Position numbers and translations under genes: made by a program. Below the pieces are notes generated by a model. It was not told the origin of the DNA and searched no databases. It saw nothing but the letters and a program-made list of their open reading frames with translations. This document shows positions 11,156-22,615 of a DNA stretch of 53,816 nucleotides, piece after piece (within the stretch, counting starts at the first letter, position 1; the number at the start of each line of letters is the position of its first letter). Source of the stretch: Gnetum montanum (Eukaryota; Streptophyta; Gnetopsida; Gnetales; Gnetaceae); the NCBI GenBank assembly GCA_015680685.1, contig MNCI01003314.1, positions 2,526 to 56,341 on the forward strand. The letters are read 5' to 3'.

Positions 11156-12600
11156 AATTTAGGGTGCTAAAAGGAGGGCCTCCACCCAAGTTCTTTGCCT
11201 AAAGTAGTCTACCTTTTTTCTGACCTTTTTTCTATCACCAAGTCCCAATGTGGGTGTTTGGGCTTTGAGAAAATTCACAGAAATTGCTGAAAATTTTCTA
11301 AAGCCAATGTGGGTATCATACCCCCCAGCATGGGTGTTTGGGCTTTGAGAAAATTTCAAGCAATTGTTGGAAATTTTAAAGCTATCTTGGAAGGGTGTTA
11401 CCCCATAAACTAGGATTCCCTTGGACCACCAAAAATTCCCTTGCTTTGAATTTTTTCCAATAGGGTCAACATTGTTAAGTTTCATAAAAAAGAAACATCA
11501 TCTTTGAAAAATCAAAGTTTTTACTTTGGTTTTTCAGCCGAAAAAACACTTACCCAAACTTCTATCCATCCTTCACCCCCCCCCTTTCATCAATGTTGGT
11601 TTTAGAAGGTGTGAGATCCCCCCATCTCCCCACTTACCATTTATAGTAAGTGACTCACTTTGGCCATTTTTATCATTTTTCTATAGCTAGAAAGCCAGGA
11701 GTGGGTGGAGTCTAATACCCCCTCCCCCTCTTTCCATTCTTAGTAAGGGGTATACCCCCTTTGGAAACCACTTAGTATTTATAGTAACTGATCTATTTTT
11801 ATTCATTTTAAAATTCCATAACCTTTTCAAGCCATTTTTAACATTGTAACCATGTCTTTTAGCCAATCAATTATATTGCATCTCAACTTAACAAACATGG
11901 TATCCAACAAAGATGTAGTTTTTGTCTATGACTTGAAAGATCCCATGGTCATAGAATGAAGGCAATCACTTAGGCAAAGGGGAAAGAGCCTACATTTTGT
12001 AGTTATCAATGATGAATTCTACAACTTCCTCTATGTTAAGATGCAAGTTGGTCTATTGATACCATGCTTCAAATTTGATGCTAAGAATTAGTTTAAAATT
12101 ATACATTAGGAAGGGTAAGAATACATCCCATCCTCCTATGACCAAATTCCTCTCACTAACTTCTATGTGCAAATGCTCACATAACTCATAGAGGTTGAAG
12201 AGTTTAGTGAAGGAATTAGTTTATAGGATCGACAAGAGAAAAAAGAAGAGTTTGAGGCTAAACAAGAGATGAACACCTTTATTAGAAGTCTTTTCCAAAC
12301 TCCAACTTCGCAAATAATCACATCCAACTGCACATTTCTTATCTCATTGATGGGACAAGTCCCTAGACCCAACTCTTTCTCTATCCATCCTACCATGTTT
12401 GGGTTCACATCCATCATCACCACATACTAGACATAACCCGTGTTCGAAACCACTTTCTTATTCTTAGTGGTCCCCTTTTCCACACAAGCTAACTTCACCC
12501 ACCCACCCATGGTGATGTCTACCTCATCATCTTCCTTTAACATATTGATAAGACCCTCATTGGGACCCCAGGAAACATAAGCATCTCATACCCCATTTTT
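11156..12600 (+). other. Leader region of element E, no gene seen
   Basis: Between the 5' LTR and the first gag-like frame. I could not identify a convincing primer binding site directly after 11155 (the sequence begins AATTTAGGGTGC). A duplicated phrase of about 30 bp (CATGGGTGTTTGGGCTTTG-like) occurs near 11248 and 11327. No protein family is recognised. Confidence 0.4.
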
Positions 12601-12607
12601 TCCCTTT

Positions 12608-14000
12608 ATGTCTCAATATTTGGCACAAACATCTTTCTCCTTATTTATCCCACATATGAACATCATAACCCATCCTCTCCCTTTGATACCACAATCTCTT
12701 GTAAGGCCACAAGTTCCTCAACCAAAACTCTCACAACTTCTTCATCAACCATTAACACAAGCACTAGAGTCCACAGGGATGCCCCAAGGCTTTGATTAGG
12801 CCTTCCAAATGATCTAAGACCTAATGAAGAGCTATGAAAACTTAAGGCCAACACAAATCAAATGGTCAAGGTTATAGATTTCTATCGAGATGATCTTATA
12901 AACCCTATGGTGCCTCAAATAATCTTTCCCATAGGCTTTCCTATTGACATCTAGTAATCATTCGATTTGAGTGCCTCTTTTTGCAAGCTTGGCCTCATAT
13001 TGTTTTGAGGATTTTCCCCATGTCTCTCAAGGGTAAGATTCTAGATTGATATCAAACCTTGCCTAGAGGTTTCATCACTTTCCTTGAGAACCTAATTAAC
13101 CAATTTGTCAACTACTTCAAATACAATTTGAAGCTAGATGTCACATTAGATCAACTAATGAAGGTAAGGTAGGGGCCACTTGAACTAGTCAAAAGGGTCA
13201 TTCAAAAGTGAAACTCAACACTCAACAAAATCCCATAGCCTATTGCTAAAACCAACCTCTTCACCATTTTCAAGAAAGTAGTAAATGACTTTATCAAGTC
13301 AAAACTGTACTACCTAGAATCCTAGTCACTAAACCAAGCCTTCTCACAAACCAAGAACATGAAGGAGGTAGTTGAGGCAAGCAACGACCTAGCCTATGTG
13401 GCCTACAAAAACCAACATGTAAGAAGTGATAGAGATAAAACCAAACAAGAATATAAAACTGTGGTTGTAGTAGAAAAAGAGCCAAAATGGGCATAGAGGA
13501 GGGAATCACCACCATACAACACATCCACTAACTCATCATAACCATCCACTTCCTATGCCCCAAATCAACCAAGTCCAAAATTTGGGTGAAAGAATAGGTA
13601 CAAGTATGGAAATTTTCCTTTAAATCTCCTTGAGCTCTTAGAATAGTTACTTAAGGCCAACTATATACAACATAAGCAATTGTCTAAAGAGGCTTGCAAT
13701 AGGCACGATTGTCTTTGTGACATAGCTAGAGACCCAATGATAGCTATCAAAGATGATCCTGAGCTATTGAGGTATTTTAGGTTGGATAGGTATTTCCATT
13801 ATCATCAAATGGCTAGTCATAACACTAATTTTTTCTTAACATTAAAAGATGACCTTCAAAAGATGATAAACCATGGAGAGTTGGTAGTGAATGAGCCCAA
13901 TTCTCTAAGTGCTAATAACAACTCCTATACCATAGACTCATTCACAGAAACCAAATGGTCTAATCCCTCTAGGGAACTATTTTTCATTAGAGTACCATAA
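12608..14000 (+). pseudogene. Gag of element E (decayed, Tat-like)
   Basis: Particle protein of the retroelement, readable in three frames joined by frameshifts. A Pro/Gln-rich part comes first (12608-12799), then FYRDDLINPMVPQ and FPIGFP (from 12862). The Retrotrans_gag core starts at 13020 (MSLKGKILD, then YQTLPRGFI and NQFVNYF) and runs in one frame to 14000 with a few internal stops. Near 13770-13890 the stretch RYFHYHQMASHNTNFF followed by LKDDLQKMINHGEL matches the His/Cys motif conserved in the Gag C-terminus of Tat-type elements. Its Cys and Gly positions are replaced. Several stops look like W or Q codons changed by transitions. Confidence 0.7.
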
Positions 14001-14639
14001 CAATCCCAAAACACAAAGCCTAGGAAACCTTTCATCATATGGGTATCACCTCCTCTAACCCCTAAGGAACCTTTCATCATATGTGTCCCCTTTTCAGTGG
14101 CTTTAACATCACAACATAATCAACAAGTTGCTAATCCTCCAAAACCCAAGGAACCATTTGTTATCTAAGTTTCTCCACCTTCAACAAGTAAGACCACAAC
14201 AACCCATGACCAATGCCCACCTATAGTGGCCCACAGCTCAAAGGTTAGCAAGAAATCATTATTACAAGGATGATGAAAGCAACCTATCACCAAACCAAAA
14301 AATAAGCCCATTGAAGGTAACCACCCAAGACATATACCAAGGCCAACTACAACCATGGACAAGGGGCCCATGGCACATGGGCCAAAACCCAATCCATAAG
14401 CCTTAGGAAGGATGGAGGAGGTTAGAACCACTAAGGTTGAAACATCACAAGCTAAGGAAAATAGTTTTCTTACAACTATGGAGCAAGCCAAACTATCCAT
14501 TAAGCAAAAGAACATGTCACCAAGCCATACAACCTAGTAATGACCTCTCTAGCACATAGGAATGCACTAACATAATTATTAATGTCTATTCCTACAAGTA
14601 GAGAAATGTTTGCCAACAAAGAGTTGATTTACTCTATCA

Positions 14640-15065
14640 TTGAGCAAGCTTCACTTAGGGAAAATTGACATCAATCCATGTTCAAATTTCATGATAGTGA
14701 AGTGAAAATTGACTCTTGAAATGGAGAATTTTTATCCACTCATCTCCTTATTACCATATGCATTGGTAGGTAGAAGGTACATCATGTTCATGTGAATGAT
14801 GGAGCAGCCATGGATGTGGTACCATATTCCATCATTGACAAACTAGACCTAATCGAGAATATTCATGTGAGCACTACCTTAATACTCAAGTCATTTAATG
14901 AACTTCCTAGTGGTTGAGGAGACACCTAGCTTCAACTTGATCCTAAGGAGATCATGGTTTATGAATCTTTAGATAATTTTATCTCCTATACATCAGAAGA
15001 TTCACTTGTCATATGGGTGTGGAAAAATTTTGATTCATGAAGATAATGTGTTGTTGTCCTAAATT
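14640..15065 (+). pseudogene. Aspartic protease of element E (decayed)
   Basis: Near 14780-14850 the frame reads HVHVNDGAAMDVVPYSIIDKL, which aligns with the VDDGSALNVLP active-site region of Tat-type plant elements. One Asp of the usual DDG is Asn. Further on, FNLILRRSW and PIHQKIHLSYG-GKI correspond to the LLGRPW and LHQ-KF motifs at the end of this protease family. Stops interrupt the frame. After this point no pol follows. Confidence 0.6.
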
Positions 15066-15420
15066 AACTATGTTAACATCAATTGAGGTTGGGAGGTAGA
15101 GTTTCAAGAGAAAAATTCCAACACTCAAATTGAAGCCAACAACAATGATTCAAATAGAACCAACTTTGTGATACAAGATAATAAAAAAAATGCCTACAAC
15201 TTTCTATGATAAATAAGAAAAATGCTATCCATTGGATCATGCCAAAAGGATCCTTGGATTTCTCAAAGATCAAGCAACAAGTTTCTAGAAAACATCTCAT
15301 CCATTACTTTTCCAATCATTTATTTACCTTTAAAACATTATATCTTGTTTCAATGTTGACCTTATCCTTATGTGCTCTTTTGAGAGCTTCCCATACTTGG
15401 TAGACAATGTATAGACGATG

Positions 15421-15510
15421 GCCTACTATGTCCTTAAACTAGCAATAAGGCCCACTAAAGCCTAAAATTGATAATCTTATCTCTACCAAGGCCTTAAGTT
15501 GGCATCCAAA
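15421..15510 (+). repeat. 29-bp minisatellite, short copy (3 units)
   Basis: Core CCTTAAACT-like words begin at 15432, 15461 and 15492 (intervals 29 and 31). The stretch matches the first three units of the longer array at 19118-19325, including the intervening words CAATAAGGCCCAC. It lies just left of the 182-bp array. Confidence 0.7.
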
Positions 15511-15679
15511 TAAGCCTTGGAATGGCTTCTAAGCATCAACCATGACCAAGTCATACCTCCTACCATCCATAACCATAAAACCTAACTACCCTTGCTATTC
15601 CTGGCAGCTACCATTAACATGCATGAACCCTAGACCCTAGCAATGGGTAAAACCTCAACAAATCCTACCACTTTGGGGG

Positions 15680-18600
15680 CATCCATGTTGTGGTAACTCT
15701 TCCCAATGTGGATCTAGCATTGAAAAATGGGGGTGAAATCCATACTTACCCTATGGTACTCATCAAGCCCCAGTTCAACCTTAAAGTAGGTCCACATAGC
15801 CCTAAACCCCTCTAGTGATCCTTAGCAACCCTAGAACCTTGCCCAACCTAGTTAGAAGTTCCTAAAACCTCCAGATTTGGTTGTTCCACCTTGGGGAAAG
15901 GTCCATCCATGTTGCCCAACATTGATCTAGCATGGATGGATGGGGCAAAATCATAAATTATTAAAATTGACCACCCAGTTGTCAATTTTAGACTTTAAGA
16001 CCCCTTGGTAGCTTCTAGAAGCCTAGAATGACAAAAAATAAGCAAATTTTTTCATTTCATATCTTCTTGACATTGGTGAAATCCCCTTTCCTCTATGCTA
16101 CCTAGCATGGAACAAGTGTGGAAGCCTAGGGATATGCAATAAAACCTATTTTATGACAAAAATAGCCTAATAACCTACCCTAGTGACCTTTAGACCTTGT
16201 CAAAACCTTCTAGAGCCTCCAAATTCCATAAAATTGATCAAAAATGGTATAAATATAATATTTCCCTCTTATCCATGCTATAGCCACCATGCCCAGTGTG
16301 TAAGAAGGAGAGTTGATTACATGAGACACCTAGAAGCCTCCAAACTAGCATATTTTGACATCAAATTTTGACCGTCGACACTAGCAACCCCTGAGGCTAA
16401 CATGCATGGTTGATTTTCTATGAAAAGAGTCTAGATATGATATTTCCCTCTCATCCATGCTAGGGCAAGCATTCTTAGTGTGGAAGAAAATGGATTTCTT
16501 GCATGAGGCACCTAAGAGCCTCCAAACTAGTGAATTTTGATACCAAATCTCAACCATCGACAATGGCAACCTTGAAGGCTAACATGCATGGTTGATTTGT
16601 TGTCAAAAGATCCTAGATCTGACATTTCCCTCTTATCCATGTTGCGGCCATCATGCCTAGAATGGAAGAATTGAGGTTGATTGCATAAGGTACCTAGGAG
16701 CCTCCAATTTGGTAAATCTCGATACCAAGTATCAATCATTAATACCAGCAACCTCAGAGACTGACATGCATGGTCAATTAGCTATCAAACTGATCTAGAT
16801 ATGATATTCTTGATTTATCCACATTAGGGGTTGCCTCATCCATGTTGCTCAACATGGAAATAGTGTGTATGAAGCTAAGAACATTAGTGGGGATTCCCAA
16901 ATGCATAAAAAGAATGTCAAATTACCTTACACTAGCATAACAACTTTGATAGCCCTTCTAAAAGCCATCGTAATGCCAAAAATCAATAAAAATTAGCCTC
17001 CTAAGGATCTTCCATGCTAGGGAGGACCTCATCCATGTTGAGCATCCTAGTCTTAGCATGGATGAAGGGGGTGAAGCCAAAAATATTGAAGTTTTCATAG
17101 AAATCGACTTCCAAAAGTAACCCAATCACTCTGGAAGCCGCCAAACTTCCAAAGGTCAACTGAAATAATTCAAAATTACCTCCCTTGGATTTTCCATGCT
17201 AAGGAGGAGCCCATCCACATTGATCATCCTAGCCCTAACATGGATGGAGGTAGGTGAAGCCAAAAAACCACATAACAACCCTTGAAATAACCAAATTTTA
17301 ACACCAGGCATCAAAAATCAACACTAGCAACCTTGGAGACCCACATGCATGGCCAGAAGTGACAAAAGATAATAAAAATAGAGTTCCTTAGTTCTTCCAT
17401 GCTAGGAGCCACCACTTCCATGTTGGAAAGTGTGGAAGCATGTGAAAACCTAAGGATGACTTTAAAATGGCCCTTAGACACCTCAAATTGACATTAGACA
17501 ACCTTATGTGCACCCTAGGACCATGCTTGCATCTTCTAAAGCCCTCCAAACTTGTAAAATAGACAAAAAGTGGCCAAAAAGCTATCCTTGTTGATCTCCC
17601 TAATTGGTTTCATGTTGGGAGCTCCACTCCCAACATGGAAAAAATAGGAAAGCACAAAAATCCACCTAGGAACATCCAAAACTACCAAATTTTGACATTA
17701 AACCATAGCCCTTGACCCTTGTAACTCTAAGACTTAACATGATAGTTGATTTTCATCCAAATTGGCCTAGATCTAGGATTCTTATTCCATACACACTAGA
17801 GAAGGTCCCTTCCATGCTGGGCAATGTGGAAATATGGGGGGTGAAGTTGCCTTTCCAATTTTGGTGGCAAGATAATGCTCTCAAACACCAAAAATCTACA
17901 CTGGAGAAACCTAGGATCTCACAGCCTTAAGTGTGCACTTGTTTTTATCTCTTTTTAGACTTCAAACGCATCCATGTCCATCTTCCATACTAGAGAAACT
18001 CCACCAGCATGGAAATAAGGGGGGGGGGGGGGGNNNNNNNNNNNNNNNNNNNNNNNNNNNNNNNNNNNNNNNNNNNNNNNNNNNNNNNNNNNNNNNNNNN
18101 NNNNNNNNNNNNNNNNNNNNNNNNNNNNNNNNNNNNNNNNNNNNNNNNNNNNNNGGGGGGCCAGGGGGCAGCAATTTCAACTTGTTTTGGCACTCAAAAT
18201 TAACTCAAATGACCTTAAAAAAAAGGTAGGGAATGCACAACTCCTAGATCTGAGTTGCAACTACTAGTTTGACCTTGTTTAACCATATTTTGGATTGGAT
18301 TTTGATCCTCCATGCTGAGCCCCCTCCCATCCATGTTGGCTAACATGGAAATAGAGGGGTTAAGCTTCAAGACCTACTTTTGGCATTTTTCTACCTCCAA
18401 AGTGCCTAATTTTGACAAATCTAGCCTTACACTATCTTAGGAAGGTCCTAAGACCTTGATTTTAATTCTCTAGATGTCATGCAATTTACTTTCATTGGTT
18501 TCCATGCTAGGACCACCCTGCTCAACATGGATTCTACATGGAAGACATTTTTAGGCTCAAAAGAGAAGTTCCAGGGGTTGAAATTGATGCTAAAACTAGC

Positions 18601-18720
18601 CCATTCCCTTCCCCAGTCAACTATGCTAACATGCAATTCATTGAAAGTCAAAAACTAACCAAAACAAGCCTGGGAAACTATCTAGATGCCTAATCCACAC
18701 TACAGGTCATCCCTTCCATG
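15680..18720 (+). repeat. Tandem array of ~182-bp monomers inside element E
   Basis: A recurring anchor (TCCATGCTA or a close variant) starts at 15682, 15906, 16092, 16272, 16454, 16636, 16818, 17011, 17193, 17396, 17608, about 17787, 17983, and again after the gap near 18308 and 18501. Between 16272 and 16818 three successive intervals are exactly 182 bp, as is 17011-17193. Within a monomer a second conserved block reads CTAACATGCATGG. A CCATG...CTAGCATGG pair gives partial dyad symmetry. The outer units are more diverged and vary from 179 to 224 bp. The minus-strand frames at 16381-16569 and 16527-16751 are merely one frame of successive monomers. Confidence 0.8.
18034..18154. other. Assembly gap (121 N)
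   Basis: Unknown bases flanked by homopolymer G on both sides (18019-18033 and 18155-18160). It lies within the 182-bp array, so the true array length is uncertain. Confidence 0.95.
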
Positions 18721-19117
18721 TTAGCCAATGCAAAAATAAAGTAGATCTAGCATGGAAACCTTAAAATTCTTGTTTTCTCAGTCCAAACATCCTAGAGACA
18801 ACCTCTGTTGATGGCCAAACTTATCCAATAGCCTTGTAGCCCTAAACCATGGCTCTCTAAGGCCTAAAAATTTCAAAATCTAGTCCTTTCTAATCATGTT
18901 TTGATCAAGTTTTATCATATGTATTCCACTTTATCTCATTTGGCTTTATTTCAAAGGGTTTCAATCCATTTCAACTTATTATGGCTTGTTGACCTCATAT
19001 CTACCTTGTTTGACTCTATTTTCTCTATTATAGCATATGTAACCTTTATTTAGCCTTTGATTGGAGTTGAATGGTGGGCTTTGGCCATCTTTGACCATCA
19101 TTTGACACCATTTAACC
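18721..19117 (+). other. Non-coding part of element E between arrays
   Basis: No domain recognised. The stretch contains loosely repeated TTTGACC/TTTAACC words and leads into the 29-bp array. Confidence 0.4.
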
Positions 19118-19325
19118 ATGGCGCACTATGGCCTTAAACTGGCAATAAGGCCCACCAAGGCCTAAAACTAGCAATATTATGACCTACAGAGGCCTTAAAT
19201 TTGCACCATGACCTACTAAGGCCTTAAACTTGCACCATGGTCTGCTATGACCTTAAACTAGCACCACAACTTGCTAGGGCCTTAAACTAGTATCATGGCT
19301 TGACATAGCCCTAAACTGGCAACAT
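19118..19325 (+). repeat. 29-bp minisatellite (7 units)
   Basis: CCTTAAACT-like words start at 19132, 19161, 19193, 19222, 19251, 19280 and 19309, giving intervals of 29, 32, 29, 29, 29 and 29 bp. The unit is roughly CCTTAAACTAGCACCATG plus a CTGCTAAGG-like tail. There are no unique spacers between units. It lies to the right of the 182-bp array, mirroring the short copy at 15421-15510. Confidence 0.85.
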
Positions 19326-20307
19326 TGGTAACTTGGGTAGCTTGGGTTTATTCTATGTGTCCTATATGCATTGTAATATTATAGCATGATCTATTTGCTT
19401 GGTTTTCTTATTCTCTTGGAGTTGTGGTTACAGGATGAAGCCAAGGACCATCACAAGGATGCAACTCATTATGGAAGTAACTCACCACATGATCTTAATG
19501 TGAAAGATTTTGTGAGATTATCCTATTATGTCAAGAGTGCTTGTACCATTGCCCTACATCTAGCACCACTCCTTGAACCCAACCCTATAACCTGATGATA
19601 ACCTTCCATATCTTATAAAATAATGTTGACCTATGATTACCACTCATGCACTATGGTTGTATGATAGCTCTTCATCATGCTCCATTCTCAAGCTCACTTG
19701 AATGTAACATAACTCATTTAGTTGAAAAGCACTAAGTCCACTAGATGTAACATATCTCATTTGGTGGAAAAACTATTAAGTCCATTGAGCATAATGCATC
19801 TCACTTCGGTGGAAAAACCAAGTTCATTAAGTGTAAAGAAAATCACTTAAAGGGAAAACTATGTCAAACTGGCCCTAGCAATGAGACCCAATGAGTTTTT
19901 CACCCCACAAAAAAAAGAAAAAAAAAACAAGGGGAAGCAAATTTCCAAGAAGGAAAATGGCCAATAAAGCCTCAAATCCCAATGACCAAAGGAATCTTGG
20001 AGTGAAGTGATTGGGTCCTCAAATATATTTATTGAGTGACCAACACTTCAAAGCATTCAATATCATGCTATAGCCATGATGAAAACGCTTGGAATGCATC
20101 ATTAGCCTCCATTACCATTTTCCTACTTACCATTACCACTCCTTCATCATAACCTTATCCCATCATCACAAGCACTCTTCGATATGGTTTGACATGATTC
20201 GATCAAGCATATAGAGGAAATGTTGATGGTGGACCTATAGTGGTATTTTGTATTCTTTGTCAGTGCCTTTTAGGTCAATCCTCTAAACACCAACAAAGAG
20301 GAACCAA
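19326..20307 (+). other. 3' non-coding end of element E
   Basis: No pol or env-like frame is recognised. The short frame at 19386-19595 has no family resemblance. The phrase (CAT)TTGGTGGAAAAAC with AAGTCCA recurs three to four times between 19715 and 19860, about 55-60 bp apart. The sequence just before the 3' LTR is purine-rich (ACAAAGAGGAACCA) and could serve as polypurine tract. Confidence 0.45.
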
Positions 20308-21640
20308 TGAAACACCACCAAATTTGCATGTTGTCACCTTTGTAATCCCATCTCATAAAACCTGAGCCAAAACTTCACTGTAAATGTGAATGTTATAACC
20401 CATGAGGGGAAATCTCATATATTTCATACTTTTGGGGTTGAAAATGCCTCATAAGTGGCCAAATCCTTACTCCCCAAGTGAAAAGAGTCACCTAGTATTT
20501 ATATTTGAGCTTAGAGGGTCAAAATGCCTTTTTGAATGCCAAAAAAGATGATTTGATGGATTTTATGAGTAGGGTGTACACTTTTCTACATTGGCAAACC
20601 CTTACATGGGGGGTAAGTAAGTGAGGAGATATCAAGGCCAACGTGGAGGAGTGCAAGGAATGGATCTCACCTACTCCTAGCATGGAGAGGAGGGGTAACT
20701 CAACCTAGAGGGGTTTGACCTTTCCCCTAGCATTGATCTCTCATCCCCCTCAATGTTGACACCTCCTCCCTAGTTTGGAATCAATATGATCAAGATTTTA
20801 ATAACTCCAACTAGGATCTTAAATGCTAGCATGAAATACTTGCCTCCAACATTGATCTTTCAACCCCACCACCCCCCACCCCAACATTGACACTCTTCTC
20901 CTAGCATGGATGGATCAACCTGCGTGGAGGGATTAGCCAATGTGGATACATGGGGATGGATCTCACCTATCCAAACTAAAACGTAGCTAAACTTTGCAAC
21001 CAAATTATAGCCAATTTGTAGCAGAAATTAAGGTCAAAACCCTATATAAACCAACCCCAAACATCATTTTCAAGTTGAACCCCCTTAGCATTGACATACT
21101 TTAGCATTTATAACATTCAAGAACTTTGAACACACATAAAGCCTCTTGAATCCCCAACATGGAACTCCCTTTTGAACAATTGTGACCTCCATAGCCATTG
21201 TTACACCCCTTTGTAACATCCCCACCTTGTAGGTCTGGTGCAAGGAGTATCAAAGGTTTGAAAGCATTAGGAGTTCTAGAGCATCTAGATCATGGAGCAG
21301 TGGATTCCAAGCCCCCACCAAAGTGAACCCCCCTTGCCCCCAGGCATATTTTTGTATAAAATCTCTAAACTCTTTTATTTTTGATGAAATAAAGTTTACT
21401 ATTTTAATTTTTGTACTAATTAGATCTCTTATCTATTTTTAGTACATTTACATTTTTAGATCTACAATTGTATTTGCATTTTTATTACTCATTTTACACC
21501 CCTCCCTAGGTCCCTAGATCATCTATTAGACCATCTATGGTACCATAAATCTCATTTTTTAGAGGCCATGGGGATTAGGGTTTAAAGCTATTGTGCTAGG
21601 ATTTTTGGTTTTCCAGTGACCAAATTTTTCAATCACTACA
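20308..21640 (+). repeat. 3' LTR of element E (1333 bp)
   Basis: Direct repeat of 9811-11155 with the same TGAAACACCACC start and CTACA end. TATA box TATATAAA at 21043-21050 and AATAAA at 21388-21393. Confidence 0.85.
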
Positions 21641-21659
21641 TACCTAGCTCTTCTTCTTG

Positions 21660-22600
21660 AGTATCCTTTTAAGATGATGAGGGAGCATCTTGTTCTATTG
21701 ATTAAGTTTATTCATGTATTATTTAAAAACTGATTCTAGTCTAGCATTGGTCAATGATATGAATCTTTCTTTTGGAAAATTTTCAATATGGTACTCAATC
21801 TTGATCTTGTATTTATCTTCTAGATTAATTCCATTTGCCTCCTCTTCTAGTTGAACCTCTTCCTCTTCCTCTTGTATTTTTACCATCATTTTCTTCTGAG
21901 TTTGTTTCTTGATCTCTATTCTAATAATTTAATCTTTCTCTTCCTATGAATCTTCCTTGTCTACCTCTTCCTCATTGGTTAGTCATGTTGGCTTTATCAT
22001 CTTCACTAGATTATTTTTTAGTCTTCATAATTTGCAAGGTTCTAACTTGAGCAACTAATTTATTAATACTAAACATGTTAAAGTTCTTTGAAAGGGTAAT
22101 ATTTTTCATCATGTTTTTGAATCTTGGATTTATGTAGAGAGCTTGAATAATTGTATAAAATTTTTTCCTTTGTTTTTATATCCACAACCATATTCATTTA
22201 TTTGTCATAAGCTATCATACATTCTAATAAAGTAGTCTTTGATATTTGCATTTCTTCCAATTTATAGGGTATTGAATTTTTGTTTGTAGATTAGTTGATG
22301 CAATTGTAAATTTTCCAATATTTCCATGTATTCTAATTGGAGATTATCCCATACTTTTTTAATGATAGTATAAAGAATTTATCTATTAAAAATAACTTGC
22401 GAGACACTAACCAATAACATCATGAGAGTCAAATTGTTATTTTTCTCTTTGATTCAAAATTTGTTTTAACTATTTTCCAATAATAATTATATTTAAGAAG
22501 GAATTTCATCATCCTTATTCATATGCTAAAATCTTGAGGGCTATTGAAGATGATGGTGCATCTATCTATGCCTTTTAGGCTCATTTTTATAGGTAAACTT
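21660..22600 (-). pseudogene. Ty1/copia gag fragment (element H, right part)
   Basis: Minus-strand reading from the copia primer site leftwards gives a heavily broken frame. Pieces include WKYWKIYNCINL, SINKLVAQVRTLQ (aligned with the LTLSELINALQ-type helix of copia Gag) and an Arg/Gly-rich part (RGRGRGSTRRGGK near 21860). This order, Gag helix then RGRG linker, is typical of plant copia Gag. Together with the adjacent primer site and the protease on the far side of element E, it makes a copia element split by E. Individual similarity is weak because of decay. Confidence 0.5.
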
Positions 22601-22603
22601 GAT

Positions 22604-22615
22604 GCTTTGATACCA
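22604..22615 (-). other. Primer binding site of copia element H (tRNA-Met type)
   Basis: Minus strand reads TGGTATCAAAGC, one base from TGGTATCAGAGC, the complement of the 3' end of initiator tRNA-Met used by many plant copia elements. It sets the orientation: gag to the left, 5' LTR to the right. Confidence 0.7.

Larger units (their letters stand above)
9811..21640 (+). mobile_element. Element E: long Tat-like gag-protease retrotransposon without pol
   Basis: Two similar direct repeats (9811-11155 and 20308-21640), both starting TGAAACACCACC and ending CTACA, frame a 9.15-kb interior. The flanks are AACCT at left and TACCT at right, a near-perfect 5-bp target duplication. The interior holds a decayed gag and an aspartic protease related to the Tat group of Ty3/gypsy. 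After about 15.07 kb no RT, RNase H or integrase is recognised in any frame I read. That space is filled by a 182-bp tandem array and minisatellites. It looks like a large non-autonomous element that needed pol from elsewhere. Confidence 0.8.

Noticed and set aside
16381-16751. Two similar minus-strand reading frames (62 and 74 residues) that look like a repeated protein
   Set aside because: They are successive 182-bp monomers read in the same relative frame. 182 is not a multiple of three, so no continuous protein results.
19118-19325. Regular 29-bp repeats reminiscent of a CRISPR array
   Set aside because: Units follow each other without unique spacers, there are no cas genes, and the context is a plant retroelement. 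It is a minisatellite.
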